Below, in pieces: positions 27,495-36,395 of a DNA stretch of 40,829 bases. The stretch is taken from NCBI GenBank assembly GCA_050290785.1, contig JBNKIR010000038.1, forward strand, positions 1-40,829, given 5' to 3'. This DNA comes from JAAGZL01 sp050290785 (GTDB taxonomy: Bacteria > Pseudomonadota > Gammaproteobacteria > Chromatiales > Chromatiaceae). The notes beneath the pieces were generated by a model, which made no database searches, was not told where the DNA came from, and was given only the letters and a program-made list of their open reading frames with translations. The first letter of the stretch is position 1; each line of letters opens with the position of its first letter. The translations under genes were made by a program, and so were the position numbers.

Positions 27495-27861
27495 GGGAGT
27501 CGGCCTGTAAGCCGGGTTCTGTCGAGAATGATCATTCATCTAGGATGCGCGTCGCCACGCACCTCCAGCAACCTACCCGGGGACCCTGTGGGCCACAGGT
27601 TGCGGCCGAAGCCACTTGCCCCCCTATTTGGTCTTGCTCCGGGTGGGGTTTACCCTGCCACTGCCGTTACCGGCAGCGCGGTGCGCTCTTACCGCACCAT
27701 TTCACCCTTACCATCCAACGGCGAACCGAAGGATTCGGCGGTATATTTTCTGCGGCACTTTCCGTAGGCTCACGCCCCCCAGGCGTTACCTGGCACCCTG
27801 CCCTGCGGAGCCCGGACTTTCCTCTCTCCCAGAAGGGACAGCGATCATTCGGCCGACTCCC
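27495..27861 (-). ncRNA. rnpB: RNase P RNA (type A)
   Basis: The catalytic RNA of RNase P, which matures tRNA 5' ends. The ends pair as helix P1: GGGAGTCGGCC (27861-27851 on the minus strand) with GGCCGACTCCC (27505-27495). The conserved 5' core GAGGAAAGTCCGGGCTCC, the GGTAAACCCC and GCAAGACCAAATAGG region, and the 3' core GACAGAACCCGGCTTA are all present. The length of about 367 nt is close to the E. coli molecule. Exact ends may differ by a few nucleotides. Confidence 0.96.
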
Positions 27862-27871
27862 AGGCGCAAAG

Positions 27872-27901
27872 ATAATATCCACACCGCATATGCGCAACCA
27901 A
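27872..27901 (-). promoter_or_regulatory. Predicted rnpB promoter
   Basis: On the minus strand TTGGTT (27896-27901), an 18-nt spacer and TATTAT (27872-27877) would start transcription close to 27865, at the 5' end expected for RNase P RNA. Confidence 0.6.
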
Positions 27902-27984
27902 TATATTCATCCTGCATATTGCCAACCAACGCCATATTTAATAGGATTGCTCCTTTTTCCAGATATTTGCGTTAAATTTTGCAG

Positions 27985-28019
27985 GTCGGTTACTGTCTCA
28001 GTGCCGACTTCTTGTTTTT
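27985..28019 (+). promoter_or_regulatory. Hairpin plus T-rich tract in the argD leader (possible attenuator or terminator)
   Basis: GTCGG (27985-27989) pairs with CCGAC (28004-28008), and an inner ACTG/CAGT extends the stem around a TCT loop. A T-rich run (TTCTTGTTTTT) follows immediately. It ends 20 nt before the argD ATG, and no plus-strand gene lies upstream, so it would act within the argD leader. No arginine-repressor box was recognisable. Confidence 0.4.
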
Positions 28020-28039
28020 AGAGGCAACGGAACATAGAT

Positions 28040-29221
28040 ATGTCTGACCCGATCATGGCTACATACAAAAGACTGCCAGTCCATTTTCAGCGCGGCGCAG
28101 GGGCCCAACTCTGGGATACCGAGGGCAAGCGCTACCTGGACGCACTCTCCGGCATTGCCGTGTGTGGGCTGGGTCATGCCCATCCGGCGGTCAGGGATGC
28201 CATATGCACCCAGGCCGGGGAGTTGATACACACCTCCAACATATACGGCATCACTCAGCAGGAAGAGTTGGGCGCGGCCCTTACGCGCATCTCCGGCATG
28301 GACAAGGTCTTTTTCTGCAACTCAGGTGCGGAGGCAAATGAGGCAGCGATAAAGATCGCACGCCTGCATGGTCACTCCAAGGATATCGACAATCCGGCGA
28401 TCGTCGTGATGGAGAACAGTTTTCACGGACGCACCCTGGCCACCCTGTCCGCCACCGGCAACCGCAAGGTACAGGCCGGGTTTGAGCCACTGGTAAGCGG
28501 TTTCGTGCGGATACCCTATGACGACATAGACAGCCTGCGCCTGGTCGCCGCAAACATCCCGAATATTATTGCGGTACTGGTGGAACCGATCCAGGGTGAA
28601 GGCGGCATCAACATCCCGGCCGACAACTATCTGAACCAGATACGCAACGTCTGCGACGAACACGGATGGCTTATGATGCTGGATGAGATCCAGACCGGTA
28701 TGGGCCGGAGCGGACGCATGTTCGCCCATCAGCACAACGGCATAGTCCCGGATGTCATGACCGTCGCCAAGGGCCTGGCCAACGGCGTTCCCATCGGGGC
28801 ATGTCTGGCCCACGGCAAGGCGGCAGATCTAATGATCCCTGGCTCCCATGGCTCCACCTTCGGTGGCAACCAATTGGCCTGCGCCGCAGCATCCGCCGTA
28901 ATCAAGACCATAGAAGACGAAGGACTGGTGGCCAGGGCCGAGACCCTGGGCAGCAAGATCCTGGCGGATCTGGCCGACGCGCTGGAAGACGTGGCCGGAG
29001 TGGAAGAGATCCGTGGACAGGGTCTTCTTATAGGTATAGAGCTGGATCGCAACTGTGGTGATCTGGTCACGGCGGCCCTGGAGCAGGGACTGCTGATCAA
29101 CGTCACGGCCGACAAGGTCATCCGTCTGCTGCCACCTCTGGTCATGAGTGATGAGCAGTGTGACGAGATGATTGAGACACTATCCGGCCTGATCAAACAG
29201 TTCCTTGCATCTGACCGGTAG
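28040..29221 (+). CDS. argD: Acetylornithine aminotransferase ArgD
   Basis: A pyridoxal-phosphate enzyme converting N-acetylglutamate semialdehyde to N-acetylornithine; many also act in lysine synthesis as succinyl-DAP aminotransferase. The 393 residues fit the class III aminotransferase family: GIAVCGLGHAHP, the phosphate-binding CNSGAEANEAAIK, SFHGRTLATLSATGN, LDEIQTGMGRSG, and the PLP lysine in TVAKGLANGVPIG. The ATG at 28040 agrees with homologous N-termini. argF follows after about 30 nt, so the two form an operon. Confidence 0.96.
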   Translation: MSDPIMATYKRLPVHFQRGAGAQLWDTEGKRYLDALSGIAVCGLGHAHPAVRDAICTQAGELIHTSNIYGITQQEELGAALTRISGMDKVFFCNSGAEANEAAIKIARLHGHSKDIDNPAIVVMENSFHGRTLATLSATGNRKVQAGFEPLVSGFVRIPYDDIDSLRLVAANIPNIIAVLVEPIQGEGGINIPADNYLNQIRNVCDEHGWLMMLDEIQTGMGRSGRMFAHQHNGIVPDVMTVAKGLANGVPIGACLAHGKAADLMIPGSHGSTFGGNQLACAAASAVIKTIEDEGLVARAETLGSKILADLADALEDVAGVEEIRGQGLLIGIELDRNCGDLVTAALEQGLLINVTADKVIRLLPPLVMSDEQCDEMIETLSGLIKQFLASDR

Positions 29222-29251
29222 ACACAACCAATTACCTGTGTGGATAGAGAG

Positions 29252-30175
29252 ATGACGGATAACACATCAAAACAGCAGCCTAGACACTTTCTGTCGTTGC
29301 TGGATCTTACCCAGGACGAGCTGTACGGCATACTGGCGCGGGCCACAGAGCTGAAGCAGTTGCTGCGTAAAGACATACCCCATGCCTCCCTGCAGAACCG
29401 CACCCTGGCCATGGTGTTCGAGAAGTCCTCCACCCGCACCAGGATCTCATTTGAGGCCGGTATCACCCAACTGGGTGGTCACGCCATCTTCCTCTCCCCC
29501 AGGGATACACAACTGGGCCGGGGAGAGCCGATTGAGGATAGCGCCAGGGTGATGTCCCGCATGGTGGACTGCATCATGGTGCGCACCTACAACCAGGATG
29601 ATCTGGAACTGTTCGCCCAGCACTCCCTGGTGCCGGTGATCAACGCCCTTACCGATCTCTACCACCCATGTCAGCTACTGGCCGACATGCAGACCTACAT
29701 CGAGCATCGTGGCGACATAGCCGGCAAGACGGTTGCCTGGATCGGCGACGGCAACAACATGTGTCACTCATACATCAACGCCGCCAGACAGTTTGACTTC
29801 AAACTGAACATCGCCTGCCCGGAGGGCTATGAGCCCAAGGGAGAGGTGCTGACCCCGGCCTCTGATCGCTGCCAAATCACACATGACCCCATGGCCGCAG
29901 CCACAGGCGCCGATCTTGTGGTGACCGATGTCTGGGCCAGCATGGGCCAGGAGGAGGAGCAGGCAAAACGCAAGCAGGCCTTTGCAGACTATCAGGTGAC
30001 AGATCAGATCATGGCCCAGGCGGATAAGGACGCACTGTTCATGCACTGCCTGCCGGCCCACCGTGGTGAAGAGGTGGCGGCGTCCGTCATCGACCGGCCT
30101 GACAGCGTAGTCTGGGAAGAGGCGGAGAATCGCATGCACTCCCAAAAGGCCCTGCTGGAATTTCTGCTCTGCTGA
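29252..30175 (+). CDS. argF: Ornithine carbamoyltransferase ArgF
   Basis: Condenses ornithine and carbamoyl phosphate to citrulline. The 307 residues contain the carbamoyl-phosphate motif SSTRTRISFE, the segment RTYNQDDLELFA, YHPCQLLADMQT, WIGDGNNMCHS and the ornithine-site HCLPAHRGEEV. I chose the ATG at 29252; a GTG at 29240 would add four residues (MDRE) and is equally weak in ribosome-binding signal. It belongs to the argD operon. Confidence 0.96.
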   Translation: MTDNTSKQQPRHFLSLLDLTQDELYGILARATELKQLLRKDIPHASLQNRTLAMVFEKSSTRTRISFEAGITQLGGHAIFLSPRDTQLGRGEPIEDSARVMSRMVDCIMVRTYNQDDLELFAQHSLVPVINALTDLYHPCQLLADMQTYIEHRGDIAGKTVAWIGDGNNMCHSYINAARQFDFKLNIACPEGYEPKGEVLTPASDRCQITHDPMAAATGADLVVTDVWASMGQEEEQAKRKQAFADYQVTDQIMAQADKDALFMHCLPAHRGEEVAASVIDRPDSVVWEEAENRMHSQKALLEFLLC

Positions 30176-30192
30176 TATTTAAATAAGAACAG

Positions 30193-30981
30193 GTGAAGTT
30201 ACTCAGTTTCAAAAATATACGGATTCTGTTTTTACTGACACTCCTGGCGATCGTCGCCGTATATACCAAGCATCAATACATGTACTCGACCTCCTGGCTG
30301 AAACCGCTTGAGGTCGTGATCTTTCCCATAAACGCCGACGGCGACACCCAGACGGCAAACTACATAACACAGCTTCTCGCTACCGACTTTGCTGCCATCG
30401 ATCACTTCACCGCCAGGGAGGCAAAGAGACATGGCCTGTATCAGGACCAGCCCACTCAGACCCAACTGGGACCAACAATAGACAATCTGCCACCGGCGCC
30501 ACCTCCCAAAGACGCATCCTTTCTCAAAATAGCCATGTGGAGCCTGAAGCTACGCTACTGGGTCTGGCAAAACACGCCGGATGATTCATCTAACGACAAC
30601 AGGGTCCGGATGTTCGTGCTCTATCACACACTCGACAATAATGAACCATTACCCCATTCGCTTGGCCTGGAGAAGGGACTCCTGGGGGTAGTACACGCCT
30701 TTGCTTCACACAAACAGAATAAACAAAACAACATAGTTATCGCCCATGAACTGATGCACACGGTCGGCGCAACGGATAAATATGACTCTGCCGGCAACCC
30801 GATCTTTCCCGACGGCTATGCCCAACCTGAGCGCAAGCCTCTGTTCCCGCAATACCGGGCCGAGATCATGGCCGGACACATACCCCAATCAAATTCCACC
30901 TCCGAAATGGCCTTGAGTCTGGATAGCTGTGTAATCGGGAACAAGACCGCGCGTGAAATATCCTGGCTGGATGCTCAGTAG
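30193..30981 (+). CDS. Membrane-anchored metzincin-like putative zinc protease
   Basis: 262 residues starting with GTG, 17 nt after argF. An N-terminal hydrophobic segment (about 9-24) follows a basic stretch and should act as a membrane anchor or uncleaved signal. The rest is probably periplasmic. The key motif is HELMHTVGATD at 185-195, fitting the HExxHxxGxxD zinc site of Asp-type metzincins, and EIMAGHIP near M226 could be the Met-turn. A proline-rich linker (NLPPAPPPKD, 98-107) precedes the domain. I do not recognise a named family, and substrate and role are unknown. It may be co-transcribed with argDF simply by proximity. Confidence 0.6.
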   Translation: MKLLSFKNIRILFLLTLLAIVAVYTKHQYMYSTSWLKPLEVVIFPINADGDTQTANYITQLLATDFAAIDHFTAREAKRHGLYQDQPTQTQLGPTIDNLPPAPPPKDASFLKIAMWSLKLRYWVWQNTPDDSSNDNRVRMFVLYHTLDNNEPLPHSLGLEKGLLGVVHAFASHKQNKQNNIVIAHELMHTVGATDKYDSAGNPIFPDGYAQPERKPLFPQYRAEIMAGHIPQSNSTSEMALSLDSCVIGNKTAREISWLDAQ

Positions 30982-31080
30982 CGTCTAAACTAGATACTAC
31001 AATTAAGACATCTTTCTGAAACGTCTTCCTATTAGAGTATTTCGGATTAAACAAAAAGATTTATCTGTTAAGGAGTAATT

Positions 31081-32082
31081 ATGACTATCCGTATCGGTAT
31101 CAACGGCTTTGGACGCATCGGCAGAAACATATTTCGCGCCATTCGTCAGGATCAGGCATTCGCAGACATGGAGATAGTGGCGGTAAATGATCTCACCCAA
31201 CTGGAGACCTCAGCCCACCTGCTCAAATACGACTCTGTCATGGGAAGGTTCGATGGAGAAGTGGCGGTTACCGATAACGGCCTGATCGTGGACGACAGAG
31301 AGGTGGCCTTCACCCGTTACAAAGACCCGGAAGAGATCCCCTGGGGCGATCACGGCGTAGACTACGTTTTGGAGGCGACCGGACTGTTCCGCGACCACGA
31401 CCTAGCAGCCGGCCACCTGAAGGGCGGCGTGCGCCGGGTGATCATATCGGCCCCGGCCAAGGGCGATGTAAAGACCATCGTCATGGGGGTGAATGAGGAC
31501 GAGTACGATCCAAACAAACACCAGGTGGTATCCAACGCGTCATGCACCACCAACTGCCTGGCCCCCGTGGCCAAGGTGATCCTGGACAACTTCGGCATCG
31601 CCCGTGGCCTGATGACCACCGTACACGCCTACACCAACGACCAGCGCCTGCTGGACTTCCCCCACTCCGACCTGCGCCGGGCGCGGGCGGCTGCCATGTC
31701 CATGATCCCGACCAAGACCGGCGCCGCCGCCGCGGTGGCACTGGTCATCCCGGCCCTGGCCGGCAAGTTCGACGGACTGGCGGTACGCGTCCCCACCCCC
31801 AACGTATCCCTGGTGGACGTGGTCATGGAGGTGGAGAGAGAGACCACCGTATCCGAGGTGAATCAGGCCCTGCAGGAAGCGGCCAACCGCTATCTGGGCT
31901 ATACCGATGAACCGCTGGTCTCCATCGACTTCCAGGGCGACCCCCACTCCTCCTTCGTGGACGGAAGCTGCACCCGGGTGGTGGGCACCTCGGTGAAGAT
32001 CATGAGCTGGTATGACAACGAATGGGGCTACTCCAACCGCATGCTGGACCTGATCAATCATATGCAAGGGCAGGAGATATGA
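31081..32082 (+). CDS. gap: Type I glyceraldehyde-3-phosphate dehydrogenase
   Basis: Oxidises glyceraldehyde 3-phosphate with phosphate and NAD(P) to 1,3-bisphosphoglycerate, or the reverse in carbon fixation and gluconeogenesis. The 333 residues are canonical: GINGFGRIGR, VNDL with the Asp that favours NAD, the active site NASCTTNC with catalytic C155, TVHAYTNDQ, and SWYDNEWGYSNRM. A strong AAGGAG lies 5 nt before the ATG. It is the first of four closely spaced genes, and the next starts 39 nt downstream. Confidence 0.97.
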   Translation: MTIRIGINGFGRIGRNIFRAIRQDQAFADMEIVAVNDLTQLETSAHLLKYDSVMGRFDGEVAVTDNGLIVDDREVAFTRYKDPEEIPWGDHGVDYVLEATGLFRDHDLAAGHLKGGVRRVIISAPAKGDVKTIVMGVNEDEYDPNKHQVVSNASCTTNCLAPVAKVILDNFGIARGLMTTVHAYTNDQRLLDFPHSDLRRARAAAMSMIPTKTGAAAAVALVIPALAGKFDGLAVRVPTPNVSLVDVVMEVERETTVSEVNQALQEAANRYLGYTDEPLVSIDFQGDPHSSFVDGSCTRVVGTSVKIMSWYDNEWGYSNRMLDLINHMQGQEI

Positions 32083-32121
32083 TAATCTGTCGCATATGAG
32101 GTATTTGCCATCTACTAAATC

Positions 32122-35100
32122 ATGACCAGCAAGTCGGAACAGGGCCTGGGCGGCTCGGACGCCCTGCGCGCCAACCTGCTGGAAACGGCGGTGGATGTAG
32201 TTCAGATAGATCCACGCCATGAGGTATTGCGCGAGCCGGTCAAGGGGTACTCCGGGCTGATCAAGGGCCTGGACAAACTCCTGTACGAACTCAACCATCC
32301 ATTCCGCAACTGGCGCCTGATCCTGCCCGTATTCCGCAGCTTTGTGCTGAAGAACAACAGCCGCTATCTGGCCCACCCGGCGGGACCGCAGTGCTCCATC
32401 ACCATCATCCAGGTGCTCCTGGAGGCCCTGGAGGAGTCCGGAAAATTCATCTCTGCGGAAGAGGTGGCGGAGGCCATAAGCGCCTATCTGGATAAACTGG
32501 TTTCCGATCTCGACAGCGGACAATTGCCAAACTACCTGGATGCCCTATCCACAATATTCAGCCAGCTTGGCGCCCTATCCAAAAAGAACCTGCTGATCCT
32601 GTCCAGCAGCTACCACCCGATCCGCGCCACCCTGCAAAAGCTGGTGCAGAAGATAGACGGGGTTGAGCCTGAGGGATTCGACTGGAGTCCGTTCTGCTCC
32701 TTTCAGGACAACTGCCTGCGCCATACCTATGATTACTGGCTGCAGCAGGATGACCCGATTGAGTTCTGTGAGATCCACACGGATGGAGTGGAGGCGATAT
32801 CCCACACCAACATCCAAACGAGATTAAACGAACTGGATGCGCTGGAGAGAGATGCGTGTTCAAGCAGGCAGTTGGAACAGCTGGTGGAATTTCCAACCTA
32901 CCTGGATATTGTGAGGGGTTACCGCCAGCATGCCAATCAACTTGCCAACGCAGAATCAGAACTATTAAACCAGAACTACAAACTGCAGTTCCTGTTCCGC
33001 ATCATGGACAGCGACGGTCTCTCCATGATCCACGAAGAGACCCTGAAGGAGATCAACCGCAACCTATTACAGTTGGTACGCAAACAGACCTATGATGAGA
33101 TCGAAGAGTTCTTCCTGCGGGCATTCGTATTCCTGCGCGCCAACGTAAAGCGCTTCCCCCACACCGCCCTGCAGAGCATCGAGGTACTGGGCACAGAGAT
33201 ACTGAAACACAACAACGGACGCCTGGTGGAGGCGTTCCTGGCCCAGGCCATCCGCTTCGGTTTCCAGTACAGTTCGGTCCAGGGGGTGACGGAAGACTGG
33301 CAACCCATATTCAACACCTCCCATCTCTACAACATCCGGGTGTGGCTGAACCTCATCATCCAAAATCCGGAGTGGTGCTCCACCCTGCTCTCGGCCCTGA
33401 TCATCAACATCAAGCTCTCCGGCACCTGCATCCGGGATACCGACCTGTTCCAGAAAGAGATAACCCGCCTGCTCAACAGCGAGATAGCGCCGGTCTATAA
33501 CCTGGTAAAACAGTTCACCCGTCTGTTGCCGGTATTCTTCAATGAGATCGGCTCGGAGGGCGTACTGCGTGAGGTATCCACCGAACTGGACGAGACCCAC
33601 AAGCGCAAAGACCAGCTGATCCACTTCCTGCGCAAACAGAGTCATGTTGAGAGCTCCAACATGATCGTAGACTTCATCAACGGCATCATCCGCTTCTGGC
33701 GCACCCTGGATAAGGATGCGATAGCGATGTATATCCCGGAAGATCTGTTGCACCGGATCGACCCCCAAAGCGAATATGTAAGCTGGGTCCACCAGATCAC
33801 CGTAGAGATGTTTGAAAATACAGGGTTTCAGGATGAGGAACAGCTGCTCTCCTGGCCGCGCCGCGAGATGGAAAAGAGCATCATGGCCATGAACGACCAT
33901 CCGGAGTCGGAACTGCGCCGGGTGGTATTGCTGATCCGCATGTATCAACTGGTCAATCTCAAATACGATCTTGGCTTCCAGAACATAAGAGAGCAGGCGC
34001 AGGAGATCAAAGAGAGCGGTCTGCCGGACATCATGCCCATGGTGGAGGCGCTGGAGACGAACGACGCCTACGCCGGACTGGAGGCTATACTCGATACCCT
34101 GGAGGAGCTGAAAGATGTCACACTCAGTCCTGAGAAGTTCGAGGCCAGGGAAGACATCTTCCACAAACGGCATATCGCCACCGATATACCCTCGGTCTAC
34201 GGACGCTATCAGGAGAAAAAGTTCGACGCCCTCAGCCTCTCCTTCCGCCTAGAGAATCTGGCCAACGTCTATCTGGAACGCCTCACCGCCAGCGCCAGCG
34301 ATTTCCTCCTGACCCAGGCCACCTTCTATCGCGTGGTCAAGGCGTTGCGGCTGTTTATCCGCGCCCTGGCCATAGACGGCATCGCTTCGCGCCGTCTGGA
34401 AAATCAGGTGGACGTACTGGAGAACTCCCTCAAGGTAAAACGCTTCTCCTATCTCCAGTACCTGGACGTATTCCGCGGACTGTCCGAGGCCATCTCCGAT
34501 ATCCGTTACACCTACTACACCAACCACCACCGGGACACCCTGGCGGTGATCGCGCCCCAGATCCCGCGGGATTCGCTGCTACCGGCCTACCGCAACCATG
34601 TGGATGCCGACCGGGCCGGCACCCTCAGCCGCATCTCGGAGAGCTTCGAGAGAGACCTGATCGCCGAGACCATCGGCATCCAGTCGCTGGACAACTACAT
34701 CACCCGGGTCTATCAGGTGTTGCACGAGCAGGAGGCCAACCTGAGCGTGGAGTATCTGGACATGCTCATGACCTACGATCCGAAGAAGCTGTTCTGCCGA
34801 CTGCATGACCTGAACGAGCACACCTATGACCTGATCCACATGGGCAACAAGGGATACAACCTGGCCCAACTGATCAAACTTGGGGTCAAGGTCCCGGCGG
34901 GCAGCATCCTCACATCCGAGTTCTTCCGCTGCCAGAAGATCATCCGCAACTTCCCGCCGGCCAGACAGGACTTCAACAAGCGCCTGGACAGTGAGATCAA
35001 CTATATCGAGCGTGCCACCGGTCGCCGCTTCGGCAGCCGCCAGGACCCGCTGCTGATCTCGGTGCGCAGCTGTCCCATCATCTCCATGCCGGGCATGATG

Positions 35101-36330
35101 GCCACCGTGCATAACCTCGGGATCAACGAAGAGATAGTGCAGGAACTGGCGCAGAAGACCGGCAAGCCCTACTTCGCCTGGGACACCTATCGCCGTTTCG
35201 TCCAGTCCTGGTGTATGACCAGCGGCATGGAGCGGGAGGAGTTCAGCGCCATCATGCGCCAGGCCAAAGAGCGTCACGGGGTGGACAAGAAACAGCAGTT
35301 CAACGCGGAGCAGATGCGGGAGCTGACCCTGACCTACAAACGGGCGGCCAGGGAGCACGGCATCACCATCCCGGACGATCCATGGCAGCAGCTCAACGGG
35401 GCCATAAACATGGTGATAGATTCCTGGGATGCCACGGAGGCGATCAAATACCGCAGCCTGATGGACATCTCGGATGAGTGGGGTACGGCCGTACTGATCC
35501 AGGGCATGGTGTTCGGCAACCTGAATCAGGATGCGGGCACCGGCGTACTCTTTACCGCCCACCCCTATCGCAAACTCAGCCAGGTCACCCTCTGGGGCGA
35601 CTACACCCCCGGCAACCAGGGGGAAGACATCGTAGGCGGCCTGGTGGCCACCATGCCCATATCCATCGAACAGGCCGAACTGGACGACCGCCCGGTAAAA
35701 CAGAGCCTGGAGGTGATGTTCCCGCAGATCTACGGATCCCTGCTCAAGCTGTCGCGTGAGCTGGTGTATAACGAGAACTGGAACAAGCAGGAGATGGAGT
35801 TCACCTTCGAGGGACCGACCGTAGAAGACCTTTATCTGCTGCAGACCCGCGACATGGTCACATCCAAGATCCAGTCCATGACCCACTTCATCCCGACCGA
35901 GGCCCTCAAGAGCAGCCTGCTGGGACGGGGCATCGGTGTGTGCGGCGGCGCCCTCTCCGGCCGCGCCGTTTTCAATATCGAGAACATCGAGACCATGCGC
36001 GCCGAGTCGCCCAACACGCCGCTGATCCTGATCCGCTCAGATACCGTCCCGGAAGATATCCACGAGATCTCCCAGGCAGACGGCGTACTCACGGCCCGCG
36101 GCGGCCAGACCAGCCACGCCTCCATCGTCACCATCCGTCTGGAGAAGACCTGCGTGGTGGGCTGTGAGGCCATGAAGGTGTTCGAGGCGGAGAGCCGCTG
36201 CGTCATAAACGGCCAGGAGATACGCTTCGGCGACACCATAAGCATCGACGGCCGCAGCGGCATCCTCCTCAGCGGCGAGCACCCGACCGAGTCTGCTCCG
36301 GAAGGGGCCAGTGCATCCAGGTTGATATAA
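32122..36330 (+). CDS. Large PPDK-like ATP-grasp/phosphohistidine protein without PEP-binding domain
   Basis: 1402 residues. The C-terminal third is clearly related to pyruvate phosphate dikinase. An ATP-grasp domain spans about 900-1245, with GNKGYNLAQLIKLGVKVPAG at 908 onward, LISVRSCPIISMPGMMATV containing R982, and LYLLQTRD ending at about 1244. A mobile phosphohistidine domain (about 1265-1385) has GGQTSHAS with the presumed phosphorylated H1332. The C-terminal PEP/pyruvate TIM barrel of PPDK is absent; the protein stops soon after the His domain. The first 900 residues look mostly helical, and I recognise no family. By analogy with other ATP-grasp/His-domain enzymes, phosphate could be transferred to a substrate bound by the N-terminal part, but that substrate is unknown. 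It is flanked by two GAPDH genes, which suggests central carbon metabolism. Confidence 0.8.
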   Translation: MTSKSEQGLGGSDALRANLLETAVDVVQIDPRHEVLREPVKGYSGLIKGLDKLLYELNHPFRNWRLILPVFRSFVLKNNSRYLAHPAGPQCSITIIQVLLEALEESGKFISAEEVAEAISAYLDKLVSDLDSGQLPNYLDALSTIFSQLGALSKKNLLILSSSYHPIRATLQKLVQKIDGVEPEGFDWSPFCSFQDNCLRHTYDYWLQQDDPIEFCEIHTDGVEAISHTNIQTRLNELDALERDACSSRQLEQLVEFPTYLDIVRGYRQHANQLANAESELLNQNYKLQFLFRIMDSDGLSMIHEETLKEINRNLLQLVRKQTYDEIEEFFLRAFVFLRANVKRFPHTALQSIEVLGTEILKHNNGRLVEAFLAQAIRFGFQYSSVQGVTEDWQPIFNTSHLYNIRVWLNLIIQNPEWCSTLLSALIINIKLSGTCIRDTDLFQKEITRLLNSEIAPVYNLVKQFTRLLPVFFNEIGSEGVLREVSTELDETHKRKDQLIHFLRKQSHVESSNMIVDFINGIIRFWRTLDKDAIAMYIPEDLLHRIDPQSEYVSWVHQITVEMFENTGFQDEEQLLSWPRREMEKSIMAMNDHPESELRRVVLLIRMYQLVNLKYDLGFQNIREQAQEIKESGLPDIMPMVEALETNDAYAGLEAILDTLEELKDVTLSPEKFEAREDIFHKRHIATDIPSVYGRYQEKKFDALSLSFRLENLANVYLERLTASASDFLLTQATFYRVVKALRLFIRALAIDGIASRRLENQVDVLENSLKVKRFSYLQYLDVFRGLSEAISDIRYTYYTNHHRDTLAVIAPQIPRDSLLPAYRNHVDADRAGTLSRISESFERDLIAETIGIQSLDNYITRVYQVLHEQEANLSVEYLDMLMTYDPKKLFCRLHDLNEHTYDLIHMGNKGYNLAQLIKLGVKVPAGSILTSEFFRCQKIIRNFPPARQDFNKRLDSEINYIERATGRRFGSRQDPLLISVRSCPIISMPGMMATVHNLGINEEIVQELAQKTGKPYFAWDTYRRFVQSWCMTSGMEREEFSAIMRQAKERHGVDKKQQFNAEQMRELTLTYKRAAREHGITIPDDPWQQLNGAINMVIDSWDATEAIKYRSLMDISDEWGTAVLIQGMVFGNLNQDAGTGVLFTAHPYRKLSQVTLWGDYTPGNQGEDIVGGLVATMPISIEQAELDDRPVKQSLEVMFPQIYGSLLKLSRELVYNENWNKQEMEFTFEGPTVEDLYLLQTRDMVTSKIQSMTHFIPTEALKSSLLGRGIGVCGGALSGRAVFNIENIETMRAESPNTPLILIRSDTVPEDIHEISQADGVLTARGGQTSHASIVTIRLEKTCVVGCEAMKVFEAESRCVINGQEIRFGDTISIDGRSGILLSGEHPTESAPEGASASRLI

Positions 36331-36395
36331 CATCCAGCTAAAGTAAAATTAGCACCTCAAATTAACTCATCCCCTTCACAGGAGAAACCATAAGA

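Noticed and set aside
27528..28021. Several plus- and minus-strand open frames between 27.5 and 28.0 kb
   Set aside because: They lie over the RNase P RNA, whose conserved core and closing helix explain the sequence.
34579..35886. 435-codon minus-strand open frame opposite the PPDK-like gene
   Set aside because: It lies antisense to the conserved ATP-grasp domain and has the low-complexity, His/Gln/Gly-rich composition typical of antisense frames.
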